A stretch of 64,000 nucleotides of DNA, from positions 188,230,958 through 188,294,957 of the forward strand of contig JAUPFV010000005.1 in assembly GCA_036936605.1 (NCBI GenBank). The letters run 5' to 3'. Under the pieces are notes generated by a model that had not been told where the DNA came from, did no database searches, and was given only the letters and a program-made list of their open reading frames with translations. Both the position numbers and the translations under genes were made by a program. Origin of the DNA: Limnanthes douglasii subsp. nivea (Eukaryota; Streptophyta; Magnoliopsida; Brassicales; Limnanthaceae). Shown in pieces: positions 1 through 10,678 of this stretch; within the stretch, counting starts at the first letter, position 1; each line of letters opens with the position of its first letter.

Positions 1-260
1 CGGATGCACCCGAGGTCGAATAGCTTGGTTACTTTAATATTTATTGCTTCCTGCTTCTCAGTGGAGAAAGATCTGTGATTTTATCGTACTGGTTTGGCGT
101 ACCTATCAATTGCTAGCTCATGACAAATTAATGAGGGATCGAACCCGGTAACATCCCCGAATCCCACACAAAAATATCTTATTCGGTTTTAATAATGTAG
201 TCAAATAAATTTTAAAGCATGGGTCCAAATAAGAACTGATACGGAGGAGGCGTCCTGGCG
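1..260 (-). pseudogene. pol: RT N-terminal segment of relic A
   Basis: The minus-strand translation near positions 1-80 contains the conserved lead-in to Ty3 reverse transcriptase: a Ser-x-Glu-Lys-x-Glu-Ala-Ile stretch, then a valine-rich helix ending in a Cys-Ile-Arg triplet. The equivalent residues in element C lie around 34,050-34,110. Only this lead-in is inside the window; the catalytic motifs would lie to the left. Fragmentary, so moderate confidence. Confidence 0.5.
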
Positions 261-459
261 CTAACGTTTCTTCTCTAGCGTCCTCCTGGTCAGCAACCTG
301 CTGCTCATCCTCCCATGGGTCACAATTGGGTCAGGTAAGGGGGTACTGGCTGTGTTTTTGTTTCCCCTTTGCCTTTTAATTTCTATTAGACTGGCTTGCT
401 CGGATCCACAATCACCGAGTAATAGGTTCGGGAGGTGTGCTACGTGCCTCAGATAATCC

Positions 460-1086
460 CTATACTATTACCAACGGGATACTTGATGCACTGACGAAAG
501 GTGCGCTTGAGATCATGGCATGATAAGAGCTTGGTGAGCCTGAGATAATGAATAAGGTTTTGAGTTCCTTCTTTGTAGCCTCATGCCCAACTTTGACCAT
601 GAGTTCGACTATGCCTACACATTGAGATGCCTTCCCTTCACACGCGGTCAAAGTGAATTGTGTTTATTTATATGGATGAACTCCCAATATTCGGTCATAG
701 CTCGCTTTGAAGATAATATTGGCGAAGCTGCCCCCATCCACCAATACCTTAATTATAATTACACCTTTGATGTCTAGAGTTATTGTCAGCGCGTCTTCGT
801 GTGGGGTGGAAATTCCCCTTAGGTCGTCATCTTTGAATATCAGGTCGGCAACTAGTTCCCTATAATCGTTGTAAAAAAAGCTGCCCATAGAGAGTACTTG
901 CTGGTCCTCCCTTGTCTGTTTCCTAGCTTGTTGATCGGCCTCTGAAAGTCCCACCTCCAGATATGGCAAACATCCACTGTTGCTTTCCTGAGCCCTTATT
1001 TTTGTCTTCCCGATGATGGTCCAACTCGAATTTGTAGGGTTATTTCTTTTTGTCATTTTGTAGGTCGCACTCTTGTTGTCATACAA
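460..1086 (-). pseudogene. pol: Retropepsin-like protease of relic A
   Basis: Two minus-strand stretches (664-1,086 and 460-651) lie in the same frame and are split by one TAA at about 664. Together they read as a Ty3 aspartic protease. The first contains FKDDDLRGI, PHEDAL and VDGGSFANI, the last being a damaged form of the catalytic D-T-G-S-S loop (Thr replaced by Gly). The second contains the C-terminal beta-strand region with VGIVEL and SGSPSSYHAMI, where active copies have a DxPxxYNAILG motif. The catalytic Asp remains, but the stop and the loop change suggest a dead enzyme. Confidence 0.7.
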
Positions 1087-1089
1087 ATT

Positions 1090-2689
1090 GGATCAATACC
1101 CCATTGTCGACTATTTGAATTTCCTCTTTCAGTTGCCAACAGTTGTTCGTTGCATGACCTGGTCATTATGGAACACGCAAAAATTCATGGTGGATCTTTT
1201 ATAGCTTGGGGCCAACATGACTCATGGCGATTGCTATCGTACCCTATCTCTGGTACGGTCGTAGATGGCGAAAATAGTATTTATAAGTGGTGTAAATTTT
1301 CGAGCAGAATTTTCGTATTTTACCGGGCGCTGATTGCTTGTATTCCTCATGGACTCTCTACGGGACCCATCAGAACTCCTTAGGGTTTCTCTGGGGGTTC
1401 CCTCGTCAGTGTTCCTCCTGTCAAACGTAAGTGCTATGGTGTTTAACAGGATATTGTCCGGGAGGCTGATTTTAGTTCCATCGTCTACTTTATAAATTGA
1501 TCAGGTCGGGCCAAGAGATCTACTATCTTATCGTACGAGAATATGATTAGGTCGGCGTACAGCTTTCTCTGCCTATCGAGCCCCCTATTTAAGGAAGCTA
1601 CAGTCGTGTTTTAAGCTAAGTCTGGGAGTTTGTTCATGGCGTGGACGAATATCTTAATATAGCCTTTTAAAAGCTCTCCCTTCCTCTAGTAGAGGTCCAT
1701 GATGAAGTCAGGTGCAACTCTTTATTACCTACAAATCTGCTCCTAAACGCGCTCAATAGTTTTGGAAAATCCCATATAAAACCCTTAGGTAAGCTACTGA
1801 ACCACTCCATTGCATTACCTTTAAGGGTCATAGAGAGAGCCCGACACATCATGGCGTCGTCCGGGTTGAAAGCCAGCATCATATTCCAGAATTATTCCAG
1901 ATGTCTTTTTGGATCTTCAGAGCCATCATACGCCTCCAAACAGAACATGTTGAATTCTCTCGGTAGTTATGCGGCTAGGATTTTTTTCAAAAAAAGGTGA
2001 TTCCTTGAGTACATACGCTGCGATTGTCGGGCGCACATGATTTTATTGCTAGGTTGCGCCATCATTTTCGTCTTTTGGAGATGCTTGCTTTTCCTTCTAG
2101 CAATGTTCCTTTCCTTTTTGGTGTTTTTTACTGCTATTTCCCTAGTTCCTTCATCATGCTTGTCGCGCTTGGAATACCCTTCACGTCTGGTTTCTCGATT
2201 AGCCTCAATAATGTACCTTGGCCTAGATTGATTAGCGTCCCGTAGTTTCGTGGTTAAGGCATTGATTACGTCGTTCATCTCGTCTATTGTCGGTTTCACG
2301 GCTTGATTTATAGCCTCTTTCTCTCGATTAGTTCTTCCTTGAGCCAGTTGCATCGCCAGGATTTTATGTTCGAGCCACTTAACTTCTGTTACCTCCTCCA
2401 AATTTTCAGTTCGAATGGGCTGATCCGCCAGGTTAGTTATAATTTCTGCGACGATGGGTTCTATCGGTGGGTCGACAACTACTGAGAGGTTTCTCGGCGG
2501 AGTTTCCACCCTGTCCTGAGGGAGATCTTTCTGACTAGCCTGCAATAGGGTGACACTTGGAACTACTACATGTTCCATTATCTGGTTTGGGATGGACATA
2601 TGAATGTGTCTTTCTATAGGCTCTATTTCAATCACAAATCTAGCTACTACCATTGGTGTCTTAATGTGAAGAAGTATTTTGGTTCCCAT
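1090..2689 (-). pseudogene. gag: Gag polyprotein relic of element A
   Basis: The frame opens at an ATG at 2,687-2,689, directly downstream of the primer-binding-site-like sequence. It runs open to 1,967 as a hydrophilic, Arg/Lys/Glu-rich N-terminal region. In the same frame, after a TAA at 1,967 and another near 1,893, comes the retrotransposon gag core (1,667-1,960), with LPREFN, YDGSEDP, ALSMTLKGNAMEWFSSLP and FRSRFVGN. Further down, in shifted frames, a region around 1,100-1,250 resembles the gag C-terminus (HATNNCWQLKEEIQ). Gag forms the particle that packages element RNA; this copy is broken by stops and frameshifts. Confidence 0.7.
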
Positions 2690-2704
2690 AGACAGTGCCA
2701 AAAA
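2675..2704 (-). promoter_or_regulatory. Primer-binding-site region of relic A
   Basis: On the minus strand the LTR end is followed by TTTTGGCACTGTCTATGGGA. This is a slightly mutated form of the TTGGCGCC-type box seen just after the 5' LTR of many plant Ty3 elements, where a tRNA primes minus-strand DNA synthesis. It lies immediately upstream of the gag ATG. The priming tRNA was not determined. Confidence 0.5.
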
Positions 2705-3235
2705 TGTTAATGGAAAAACCCTAACACTTATATGGTAAAGTAGGAAATTTTTATTGATTTAGGAAGAAAAAGAAGATGAGATATTACATTTCTCTAGATC
2801 CCTATTTATACAGTCCGGGGGAGTTACAACATTATTTATTACGTGGATTTATTGACTTCGCACGTTAACCATAACTGTCCTTAATGGCCCTAAATTCTCG
2901 CACCTTTATTATGGAGATATGGTCTTCGTGGATTGACTAAGTCAGTGCACTAGACTGTTAAATGACGGTCGTTTCTTGGTGTCCTTGTTTCACTTATGCG
3001 CGCTCGGTCTTCTGTACCACTTATGTGCACTTGGTCCTCTTATAAGAGTTATGTGCACTCGGTCTTCTACTTTACTTGTGTGCGCTCGGTCTTCTACTTT
3101 ACTTGCGCGCACTCGGTCTTCCTGTGGGGGTCATGCTCGATCTTGCTCAGATTCTTATTGGTTTGATTTGTCTGCTTGTCTTGCCTAGACTATATATCCA
3201 CACTTTCATCCGAGTGTGCTTTAGTGTAGCTAACA
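2705..3235 (-). repeat. 5' LTR of relic A (upper edge uncertain)
   Basis: The lower edge is set by TG at 2,705, next to the primer-binding box. The upper edge is proposed at 3,235, because TAACA there and TGTTA at 2,705 form a 5-bp inverted terminus. On the minus strand the region has a TATA box (TATAAATA, 2,803-2,810) and an AATAAA signal (2,750-2,755) in the right order for a promoter and polyadenylation site. Similar base composition continues to about 3,360, so the LTR could be longer. No second LTR is in the window to confirm it. Confidence 0.45.
2992..3127. repeat. Five 27-bp tandem repeats inside the LTR of relic A
   Basis: Units start at 2,992, 3,019, 3,047, 3,074 and 3,101 and share the core GCACTCGGTCTTCTACTTT with a few changes (one unit is 28 bp). 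They sit upstream of the TATA box in the element's direction, i.e. in U3, where repeated enhancer-like arrays are common in plant LTRs. A regulatory role is inference. Confidence 0.85.
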
Positions 3236-3848
3236 TCTTTCCTCCGCTCGTTTTCTATCTTATCGAAGCATGGTCTGCTCGACGTCAGAGTTTAGTCAGA
3301 TCGCTTGGTAGGTCCATTCATAATCTTTTCTTCACATCTATTGTTGGGCTTCTATGAATATATACAACCTTATCAAACGATTGATCGGGCAAACATCGGT
3401 GAAGAAATCACTAACGAGGTTTAATGTGTATGTTGAGACGAAGTGTATGTAGATGGCATCTTTAAATTTAGATGCATATATGATTTTCATTTAGAGACGA
3501 AGTGCATGTAGACAACATCTTTGAAGATTATCCAGATAATTATGAAGATTCACTTGAACAAGAAATTTTGAAGAAGATGAAGCTGAAGATGAATCAAGTG
3601 AGTCTGAAGATTATGAGTACGAAGAAGAACTTGAAAAAGATGAATGATGTTTGTGATAGATAATTTAGAATTTGTATTTTAATTTGCAAATATTTGTACA
3701 ACTCTTGGCCTACAAGAGTGTAAACTGTGAACGACTAAATTAAATAAAAAAACGTATATAGCTTTCATTCTAATAACAACAATTGTACTACTAAATATTA
3801 TCAAAATACAACATACTTGTAATATTTATAACCAAATTATTCTGTTTT
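3236..3848. other. Intergenic stretch with a patchwork duplication and an acidic ORF tail
   Basis: No complete gene is seen. At 3,434-3,523 a 30-bp stretch occurs twice, separated by a 27-bp sequence that recurs at 10,679. From 3,494 to about 3,655, one plus-strand frame, with a single one-base slip near 3,575, gives an acidic Glu/Asp/Ser-rich peptide ending in a TGA. It looks like the C-terminal tail of a protein. AT-rich sequence with possible polyadenylation signals follows (about 3,740). I do not recognise the protein; it could be another fragment of a Tat antisense ORF. Confidence 0.35.
3465..3491. repeat. 27-bp direct repeat, left copy
   Basis: Positions 3,465-3,491 are identical to 10,679-10,705 in the same orientation; the bases on either side differ. 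The two copies bracket LINE-1 and the Tat remnant D. It is longer than a usual LINE target-site duplication. Confidence 0.85.
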
Positions 3849-3945
3849 GAGCCGTCTCCGACGTCCCTCTATTTTCCAATTGTCTTTCATTCTTCTGGCT
3901 TATCTCTATCTTTCTCTCTTCTTCTCCTTCTTGCTTATCTCTATC

Positions 3946-5226
3946 ATGGAGATATTGTTCGAAGATTATTTCCCGGCCTTAATTCAACCGCAAAAACAGA
4001 GCTCCGACGACATACATGTAGATATGAAACAATGTGCTGATTTGTTTCGAAAAGAAAGCTCAAGAATCCGTGAGGTTGAATTCATACCAGAAACTCTTAA
4101 CTTGAAATCTGACAATGTTTCAATCCAATTTAATCAAGAAATCAAAGAAAAACTTGTTTCGAAATAAAAAAACAACACTGATTGGCAAGTTCTGTCTTGG
4201 ATTACCGAAGAAAGCAGTGATCGAAAGTTTCATCAGTTCGTTGAAGTTTAAAGGTTGTGTCAGAACTATTAATTGGGACTCTCATCACGTGTCCTTGGAG
4301 TTCAATATTGATGAGGATGTATGCAAAATGTGGTCAAGAAGAATGTGGAAAGTGGGAGCCCTAACAATGCGTATACTGAGATGGTCACCGAATTTTCATC
4401 CAAAGTACGAAAACCCATCTGTTTTGGTTTGAACTAAATTCGAAAAGTTGTCAGAGTATCTGTACAATATGGGTTTCATGAAGGAAGTGGCTTCCACATT
4501 AGGTAAAGTGTACAAGATTGTAATCCCTGAAGATAACAGAGCTTATAAGGATTATGTGGTGGCTCTAATCGAACTTGACTTATCGAAAAAGATTCATAAT
4601 AGCATATGGATCAGGTTTGGAAATAACGATGGATGCTGGATAAATTTTAAGTACAAAAACTTACCGTCATATTGTTATGGTTGCTTTCATTTGGGTCACT
4701 GCTATATGAAGTGCAAGAAAATAATTAAGTCAGTTGGCCAAGATGGGAATGCTTAAGAAGAAAGGGTTAAAAGTAGGGATGATCTTGTGAAAGAAGATGG
4801 TCTCAAAACTGAAAAGAAACAGTGGAATGAAATTGTTGAATCTAACACTGAGTTTATTCAAAACTTGAAATCTATTATCGTTCACAAACAAACTGAAGTT
4901 ACATCGAAAATCAACTCAATGACTCAAGACAAAATACAAGAAAAGGTTACTACTAGTAACAATGAAATACAACATGGTATTAGGGCTGATATCCTTGAAA
5001 ATGCTAAGATCATCGAGGCAATTCAACATCTTCAAGAGAAAAGTGATAAACTTGATCTTCTTGTAAATGTTGACTTGATACCAGGCACCTATTCTCCAAA
5101 ACAGGACAACATTGGAAGTCTTCAATTATCCCCTGTTGGGAATAATAAATCTTAAACTGATCAGGACTTCAGTACCATCGTGAAAAAGAAACTAAAGTCA
5201 GCAAATAAGATAAAGAACCCAAGTTA
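3946..5226 (+). pseudogene. LINE-1 ORF1: nucleic-acid-binding protein with DUF4283-like and CCHC domains
   Basis: The start is the ATG at 3,946, chosen because it follows a CT-rich leader and begins MEILFEDYFPAL; the open frame upstream is leader. The first part (to about 4,165) is followed by a one-step frameshift. It then continues in one frame through a DUF4283-like region (4,115-4,470: FSLxLP-type start, WSRRMWKVGAL, RWSPNFHP) to a zinc knuckle CYGCFHLGHCYMKC (CX2CX4HX4C) near 4,672. A coiled-coil-rich tail ends at TAA 5,224-5,226. Premature stops: TGA 4,430, TAA 4,754 and TAA 5,153, in the same frame. ORF1 proteins bind element RNA. The neighbour ORF2 starts 64 bases on. Confidence 0.82.
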
Positions 5227-5289
5227 AAAAAATAATGAAGTCTTTCAAGTACGGTGGTGCAAACAGGAAGAATAAGTCTCTATCTGACA

Positions 5290-8200
5290 ATGATAAAGAT
5301 TATTAACTGGAACTTGCGTGGTATTAATAACAAATCTACTATTAGGAGATTAAAAGATATGATTTTTAAAGATAAAATTAACATTCTTGCTATTCAAGAG
5401 CCTTTAACAAGCTTTAAAAATATCTATCTATATCTGAATTGTTGGGGTTTTCAAGTCACTGTTTTAACATTTCAAATAAAATTTGGGTTTTTTAGGGAAC
5501 TGATCTTAGTATTAATATCATTACTAATCATGATCAGTGTCTTAATTTGGAGGTTACTACTGCTAATAATATTACTTTTCATTTATCTGTTATTTATGCT
5601 AAGTGTAACAGAACTCTAAGGATGGACTTATGGCAGCAGCTGAGATCTACTTCAAATACTACTTATGGTTGGATTGTGGTGGGTTAATTTAATGTCATCT
5701 CATCATCTGATGAGCAGATAGGTTGCAAGCATATTGATTATAATAGTATTGATGATTTTGTTCAAACTATGAATGATTGCCAGTTAGAGGATGCTGGCTT
5801 CTTGGGTCCTAAGTTTACTTGGAACAGAAGTCTTGAGTGGAAAAGGCTTGATAGAGCCTTGTTTAAGGCTAACTGGTCTAGTACCTATTGTACTACTAAG
5901 GTTACTCACATGGTCAGAACATGTTCTGACCATGCCCCCCTTTTGATTATGGCTAATACTAATCATTCTTATCAGCCTAATGTCATGAATAGAAACTTTA
6001 AATATATGAACATGTCTAATGATTCTTCTTTTCTTGATGTGGTTAAAAAGAACTGGAATTTGAGAATTAGTGGATCTCCTAGTGAAATCTACTGGTTTAA
6101 AATAAAAAGACTGAAAAGTTGTCTTAAATTGTAGAACAAAAATTCTTTTGGAAATGCTTTTAATAAGGTTAAAGAGACTGAATCTATGGTTAAGGAGGCT
6201 GAACTTATGCACTCTAATCTTAACAATCATACCTCTGATATGAACTTAAAGAAAGCTAACAGTCTTTTCTTACAGGCTCTTAGAAACGAAGAAGACTATG
6301 GGAGACAAAAATCTTATAGTTGTTGGCTTATTAAGGGTGATAACAATACAAAAATGTTTCATTCTTATGTCTCTAAAAAGAGAAGGAAGAATGCTATTAA
6401 TGCTATTAAGGCTGATGGAAATTGGCTCTACAATTCTGATGAGATTGGTGATTCTGATGAGATTGGTGATTCTGCTGTGAAGTTTTATAAAGATATTTAC
6501 TCTAAAAAGGCTTATAACTCGATTGAGGATGAGAACCTTTGCATGCACAATGATCTTTTGACTTCTATCCCTAAGCTAGTGACTGAGGAAGACAATTCTG
6601 ACCTAATAAAGCCTACAACTAGTGATGAGCTATGGAATGTCATTAACTCTATGAATCCTGATAGTGCATCTGTTATTGATGGTTATAATGTGAAGTTTTA
6701 TCCGGTCTGCTGGCATATCATCAAGGATGATTTGGTTTTATCTATAAATTATTTTCTGAGTGGCAGTGTCATTCCTAAAGGAATTTTTGCTACGGGTCTT
6801 TGTCTTATCCCCAAAACTATCAATCCTACCTTTTGGAATCACTATAGGCCTATTAGCCTATGTACTTTAGCTAACAAAATCTTTTCTAAGCTCTTAAATA
6901 ACAGGTTGTCTAATGTTCTTCCCAGAATTATCTCAAATACTCAGGAGGCATTTGTCAAAGGTCGATCAATTCATGATAATATCCTCTTTGCAAAGGAGAT
7001 GGTATATTATTTGAGCAGAAAGCCTACTAAAGGTAACATCATGGTCAAATTGGACATGTCCAAAGCATTTGACCTGATGTCTATTCCCTTTATTCTAAAA
7101 GTCCTAATGCTATTTGGTTTCTCTGACAATTGCATTCGATTGGTAAAAGTGATGATAAATTTTGTGTATATCTCTATCCTTATTAATGGTCAGTCATTTG
7201 GCTATTTTAACTCTGTCAGAGGGTTAAGGCAAGGGGACCCTTTGTCCCCAAGCTTATTTATCCTAAGCGAGGAGGTTTTAATTAGGAGTTTGATAAATCT
7301 CTATAATCATAACCCTAATATGATCTTTGCTTCTAGGCCCTCTATTGTTCTGCCTAGTATTTCTTTTGCAAACAATATTATGGTATTTACAAATAGTATG
7401 AATTCTTCTATAAAGCTTCTTAGTGATATTTTTTATAAATATCAGCTTATTTCTGGCCAAAATATCAATAAAGAAAAGACTCAAGTTATTACCTCATTTT
7501 TTTTTTCATCAAAACAGAATCCTGGAGCTGGAAACTTCTACTGGCTTCAAGACTGACCAATTGCCTATCAGTTACTTGGGAATCACCTTGAGCTTTAACA
7601 ATAAGCAAATGAATTCCAACAAATTGTTAGATAACATCAATGGAAAAATAATGGATTGGGACATCAAATTCTTATCATTTGGGGGAAGGCTCTCTCTTAT
7701 CTCTACTATACTTATGTCTTTACCTTACTATTGGATGCATAACACTATAGTTCCTCAATCAATTACCAATAGAATAGAGAAAAGTTTTAACAAATTCTTA
7801 TGGAGGTCCAAATTTCATTCTAAAGCCATTCATTGGACTGCTTGGAAAAATATCTGCAGACCTTTTGATGAAGGTGGTTTGAATATAAGAAGCCTCAATG
7901 ATATTCAAACCACTCTTTCCCAAAATCTCTGGTATAAATACAGAAAACAAGACAATATTTGGGATAAATTAATGAAAGACATTTACAATAGAAATAGTCA
8001 TCCCCTTAAAGCTAAATCTAATAACTCTGGTTCATTGATTTGGAAGAGATTAGTTAATATTAAAGAAGTAGCTGAACCTAACATAAAATGATCTCTTGGC
8101 AGGGGAAATGTGGACTTCTAGTTGGAGAATTGGCATAACCAATCGCCAATATTGGACTACAAGAATACTAATTCAAACATGCGGTTCCTGGAGCAAAATG

Positions 8201-9404
8201 TTAACAGGTTTTGGAAATATAATGGTTGGGATTTTGATTTGCTGAAAGCCTTCCTGGATGAAGACAAAATTCAGCAAATTTCTCTATATAAGATTGATCC
8301 ATCTAAAGACGATAAGTTGGTCTAGTCTACTTCTCCTAACCTGGAGTTTAACACTAAACTTACTTGGGATAATGTCAGAATTCACTATATTAAATCCTCT
8401 TTATATAAGAAGATCTGGAATCAACTAACCCCTAAGAAATGTTCTTTCTTTACTTGGAAACTATTTAATTTGTTTTGCCTATTGATGCTACATTACAAAT
8501 TAGACATATTAGCCTAACTTCTAAGTGTACTTTCTGCCCTAAATATGAAAGTAGAAACAATCTCTTTGTGAACTCCAATCTAGCTTGGTCTATTTGGAAA
8601 TATTACAGTCTCATATTTAATATAAAAATAGAACCTTATATGAGTATCACTCATGTCATTAGGGAATGGTTCTGGTTTTCTAAGTCTATGGTTCATATCA
8701 CTTATGTTCTGCCTCCTATAATCTGTTGGTTTATCTGGAAATTTAGAAATGACATGAAATTTAAGAACAAAACTATCACTACTAACTCTGCTATATTTTA
8801 CATTAACAGGATGATTTGCAGTTTGGACACCAAATTAAAAAAGAAGCACTAGCTTAAAGCTCTAGACGCTGGGACAGCTCTGGGTTGCAATTCTATTTAT
8901 GATAAGATCAGTAAACACAAATATGTTAAATGGACTCATCCGGTTGAAGGTAGAAGAAAACTAAATGTCGATGGAGCTAGCTCTAATATTGGAGAAGCCT
9001 GTGGTGGTTTAATATTTCGGGATCATCAGGGCGACTTGGAGCTTGGTGTTGGATCTACATTTGGGAAGCTTCCTCCTCTGCTGGCTGAGGCGCGAACTCT
9101 ACTTGAAGTTCTCTTGAATTGCAAGGACAGGAACTGGGAGATGGTCGATATAGAGACCGATAGCCAGGCAATAGTCGACAACCTGGCTAAAGTCAGATAT
9201 CCTTGGCCTCTGTCCAAGCTTCTCCCAATTTGCAGACGCCTGATCCACCCGTGCATGACTATCAAATTTATCTCTAGATCCCAGAACTTCGCCGCCGATT
9301 GGTTTGCAAAATGGACGCTTTTTTTAAACAGAAAATTGAAATCGATCAATCGTCTGCTCCAACTGAGCTCCGATCTATTCTTCTCCTCGAAAGCTTGGGA
9401 ATAG
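5290..9404 (+). pseudogene. LINE-1 ORF2: endonuclease, reverse transcriptase, zf-RVT, RNase H
   Basis: The ORF starts at ATG 5,290 with an apurinic-type endonuclease (NWNLRGINN, then QEP; C-terminal RLDRALF and SDHAPLL near 5,850-5,940). A frameshift falls near 5,480, and the GDFN motif at about 5,685 has a stop in place of Asp. RT (about 6,780-8,060) shows YRPISLC, VKLDMSKAFD, RQGDPLSPSLF and, at 7,365-7,376, FANN where active enzymes have FADD. A slip in a T run at about 7,500 shifts the frame. Next come zf-RVT (8,326-8,620, with another shift near 8,470) and an RNase H (8,860-9,390: NVDGA, AEARTLLE, ETDSQA, AADWFAKW). In-frame stops: 6,132, 8,089, 8,119, 8,323 and 8,850. A dead copy of the element's replication enzyme. 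Confidence 0.88.
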
Positions 9405-9616
9405 GCTACCTCTTTACACCAAGCTAATTTTATCGAAGTTTCTATTCAATTTGGTTTTCGAGGTTTCTGATTGTGGATGATTGTCATCTAGGGTTTTCTT
9501 TAAGAGTGTTCGTCTGTTTTACGAAGTGTAGTGCTTAAATCTAAGGATTTAGGGCCCCGACTTTGGTAAAGTTAGATTTTGTCTAACTATTGGGAATAAT
9601 CAATCTTCAATAAAAG
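9405..9616 (+). other. LINE-1 3' untranslated region
   Basis: This non-coding stretch follows the ORF2 stop and ends with AATAAA at about 9,610 and a short A run. No other feature is seen. The next base belongs to remnant D. Confidence 0.6.
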
Positions 9617-9619
9617 GAT

Positions 9620-10010
9620 GTGTTTGCAAGACATAAGTCAGATATTGAAGAGCAACACACAAACTATGATGCACTCGACGTTCTATACAAAGAAAGTGAA
9701 CAAGCTATCCAGGAATTAAAGACATTGAAGATCAAGGCTGAAAAAGACAAGGCATCCATTGTGCCACTGCTGCTGATGAATGTACCGTCGATTATCTCAA
9801 AACTTAAAAAAAATACAAAAATATGCCAAAGTTTTTTTAATTCTTGATCTTCATGACAAGGTTTCTCAAGCTTAACTTAAATGATTACTATTATATGGTA
9901 GCCGAAGACCAACGTCCTCAAGATATTCTTAAAGCTACTTCGAATGAATACGACCATTTTGAGTCTAAAGACACGAAGAATGAAACTTCTTTGTATGGTA
10001 ACTCAGAATA
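9620..10010 (+). pseudogene. C-terminal part of the antisense ORF of remnant D
   Basis: The first 60 codons read as a hydrophilic coiled coil (ESEQAIQELKTLKIKAEKDK). After a frameshift near 9,850 comes MTRFLKLNLNDYYYMVAED. It lines up with EKFPKMNLGDLWLHVEYED in element C and EKFPDLKLGSLWLRVIE in element B, the conserved block near the end of their antisense ORFs. A short acidic Ser/Asn-rich tail ends at TAA 10,008-10,010. The function of this protein family is unknown to me. Confidence 0.6.
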
Positions 10011-10477
10011 ATTCTTCCAGAGATGACAATGGAAAATGAAAATATCTTCAATACATTTCAACTTCTGTGACTATCATTTTTTTCCTTTTATGTTTGATAT
10101 ATAACTGAAATATTTAAGTTTTTGAATCGGATATTTAAGCACCATTTTAATTTCCATTGAACTTTCACTACTTTGTCGCTATAGGAACTGTCACCACATA
10201 AATCATAATTGTGTCAATTATGATCATTTAAATTGTCACCATGTAAATTTATTTTGGCTATTAAGTTAAAATTATCCACCTTCGGTTTTATTAAAACAAG
10301 GGTGATCAATCCTCATTTAGTTTCCGTAATGGTTTTGATTATTACATATATTTTTAAAAATTTGATTTTCGATGCTCTCATTGAAACTTCCTATGTCACT
10401 AAGAAATGCAAGAGTACGCCACTTGTCAATACACTGAAAACCAAAATAATTCTTGAACCAAAAAATATAATATTACT

Positions 10478-10678
10478 CTCAATAAATGTTCAATATTCCA
10501 AGGATGCGAGAGAGGTATTACTTTGTAATCTTGAAAACGATATATCTCAGGCTTAACGTTTTCAACTACTGAATAGGGTCCTTCCCAATTTGCTCACAAC
10601 TTTCCAAGCCTCTTTTCTTTAGTATGCAAGAAAACCTTTCTTCAAACCTTATCATCCACTTAAAACTCTCTTCGTTAG
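10478..10678 (-). pseudogene. pol: Integrase C-terminal tail of remnant D
   Basis: The minus strand reads KVFLHTKEKRLGKL, ANWEGPYSVVE and HPWNIEHL. These match the tail of the integrases of element B (15,110-15,290) and element C (31,125-31,300). Two in-frame stops are present. Tail only; the catalytic core is absent. Confidence 0.72.

Larger units (their letters stand above)
1..3235 (-). mobile_element. Ty3/gypsy LTR retrotransposon relic A (left end off window)
   Basis: Reading the minus strand from about 3,235 downward gives an LTR, a primer-binding-site-like stretch, gag, protease and the first residues of reverse transcriptase. The RT then leaves the window. The order gag-PR-RT on one strand and the protease context (DDDLRGI..PHEDA just before a degraded DTGSS box) point to the Tat/Athila branch of plant Ty3/gypsy elements. 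All reading frames are broken, so this copy cannot be active. The upper edge is uncertain. The lineage call is inference from motifs, not a tree. Confidence 0.75.
3849..9616 (+). mobile_element. Full-length LINE (L1-type, plant) with DUF4283 ORF1 and RNase H: LINE-1
   Basis: A pyrimidine-rich 5' leader leads into ORF1 (DUF4283-like plus zinc knuckle), then ORF2 (endonuclease, reverse transcriptase, zf-RVT, RNase H) and a 3' leader ending in AATAAA at about 9,610. This is the full gene order of plant L1-type LINEs, which copy themselves by nicking the target and reverse-transcribing from the nick. Length is about 5.8 kb. Both ORFs carry stops and frameshifts and the RT active site is changed, so this copy is dead. 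I could not identify a convincing target-site duplication. The 3' end abuts Tat remnant D. Confidence 0.88.
9617..10678 (-). mobile_element. Remnant D of a Tat-type Ty3 element (3' part only)
   Basis: Two pieces identify it: the end of an antisense ORF on the plus strand (9,620-10,010) and an integrase tail on the minus strand (10,478-10,678). They face each other just as in elements B and C. The gap between them (10,011-10,477) is AT-rich spacer with no gene; the plus-strand frame at 10,233-10,556 is a chance reading across the spacer and the integrase tail. Everything upstream (gag to integrase core) and the 3' LTR are missing. Confidence 0.68.

Noticed and set aside
583..1383. Plus-strand open frames at 583-777 and 1,150-1,383
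   Set aside because: They lie opposite the protease and gag frames of relic A and show no motif of their own.
1355..1385. GGGACCCATCAGAACTCC resembles part of plant 5S rRNA
   Set aside because: The likeness covers fewer than 20 bases, the rest of a 5S gene is absent on both sides, and the stretch reads as gag of relic A on the minus strand.
10233..10556. 107-codon plus-strand frame
   Set aside because: It runs across the spacer of remnant D and against its integrase tail; no domain or codon bias seen.
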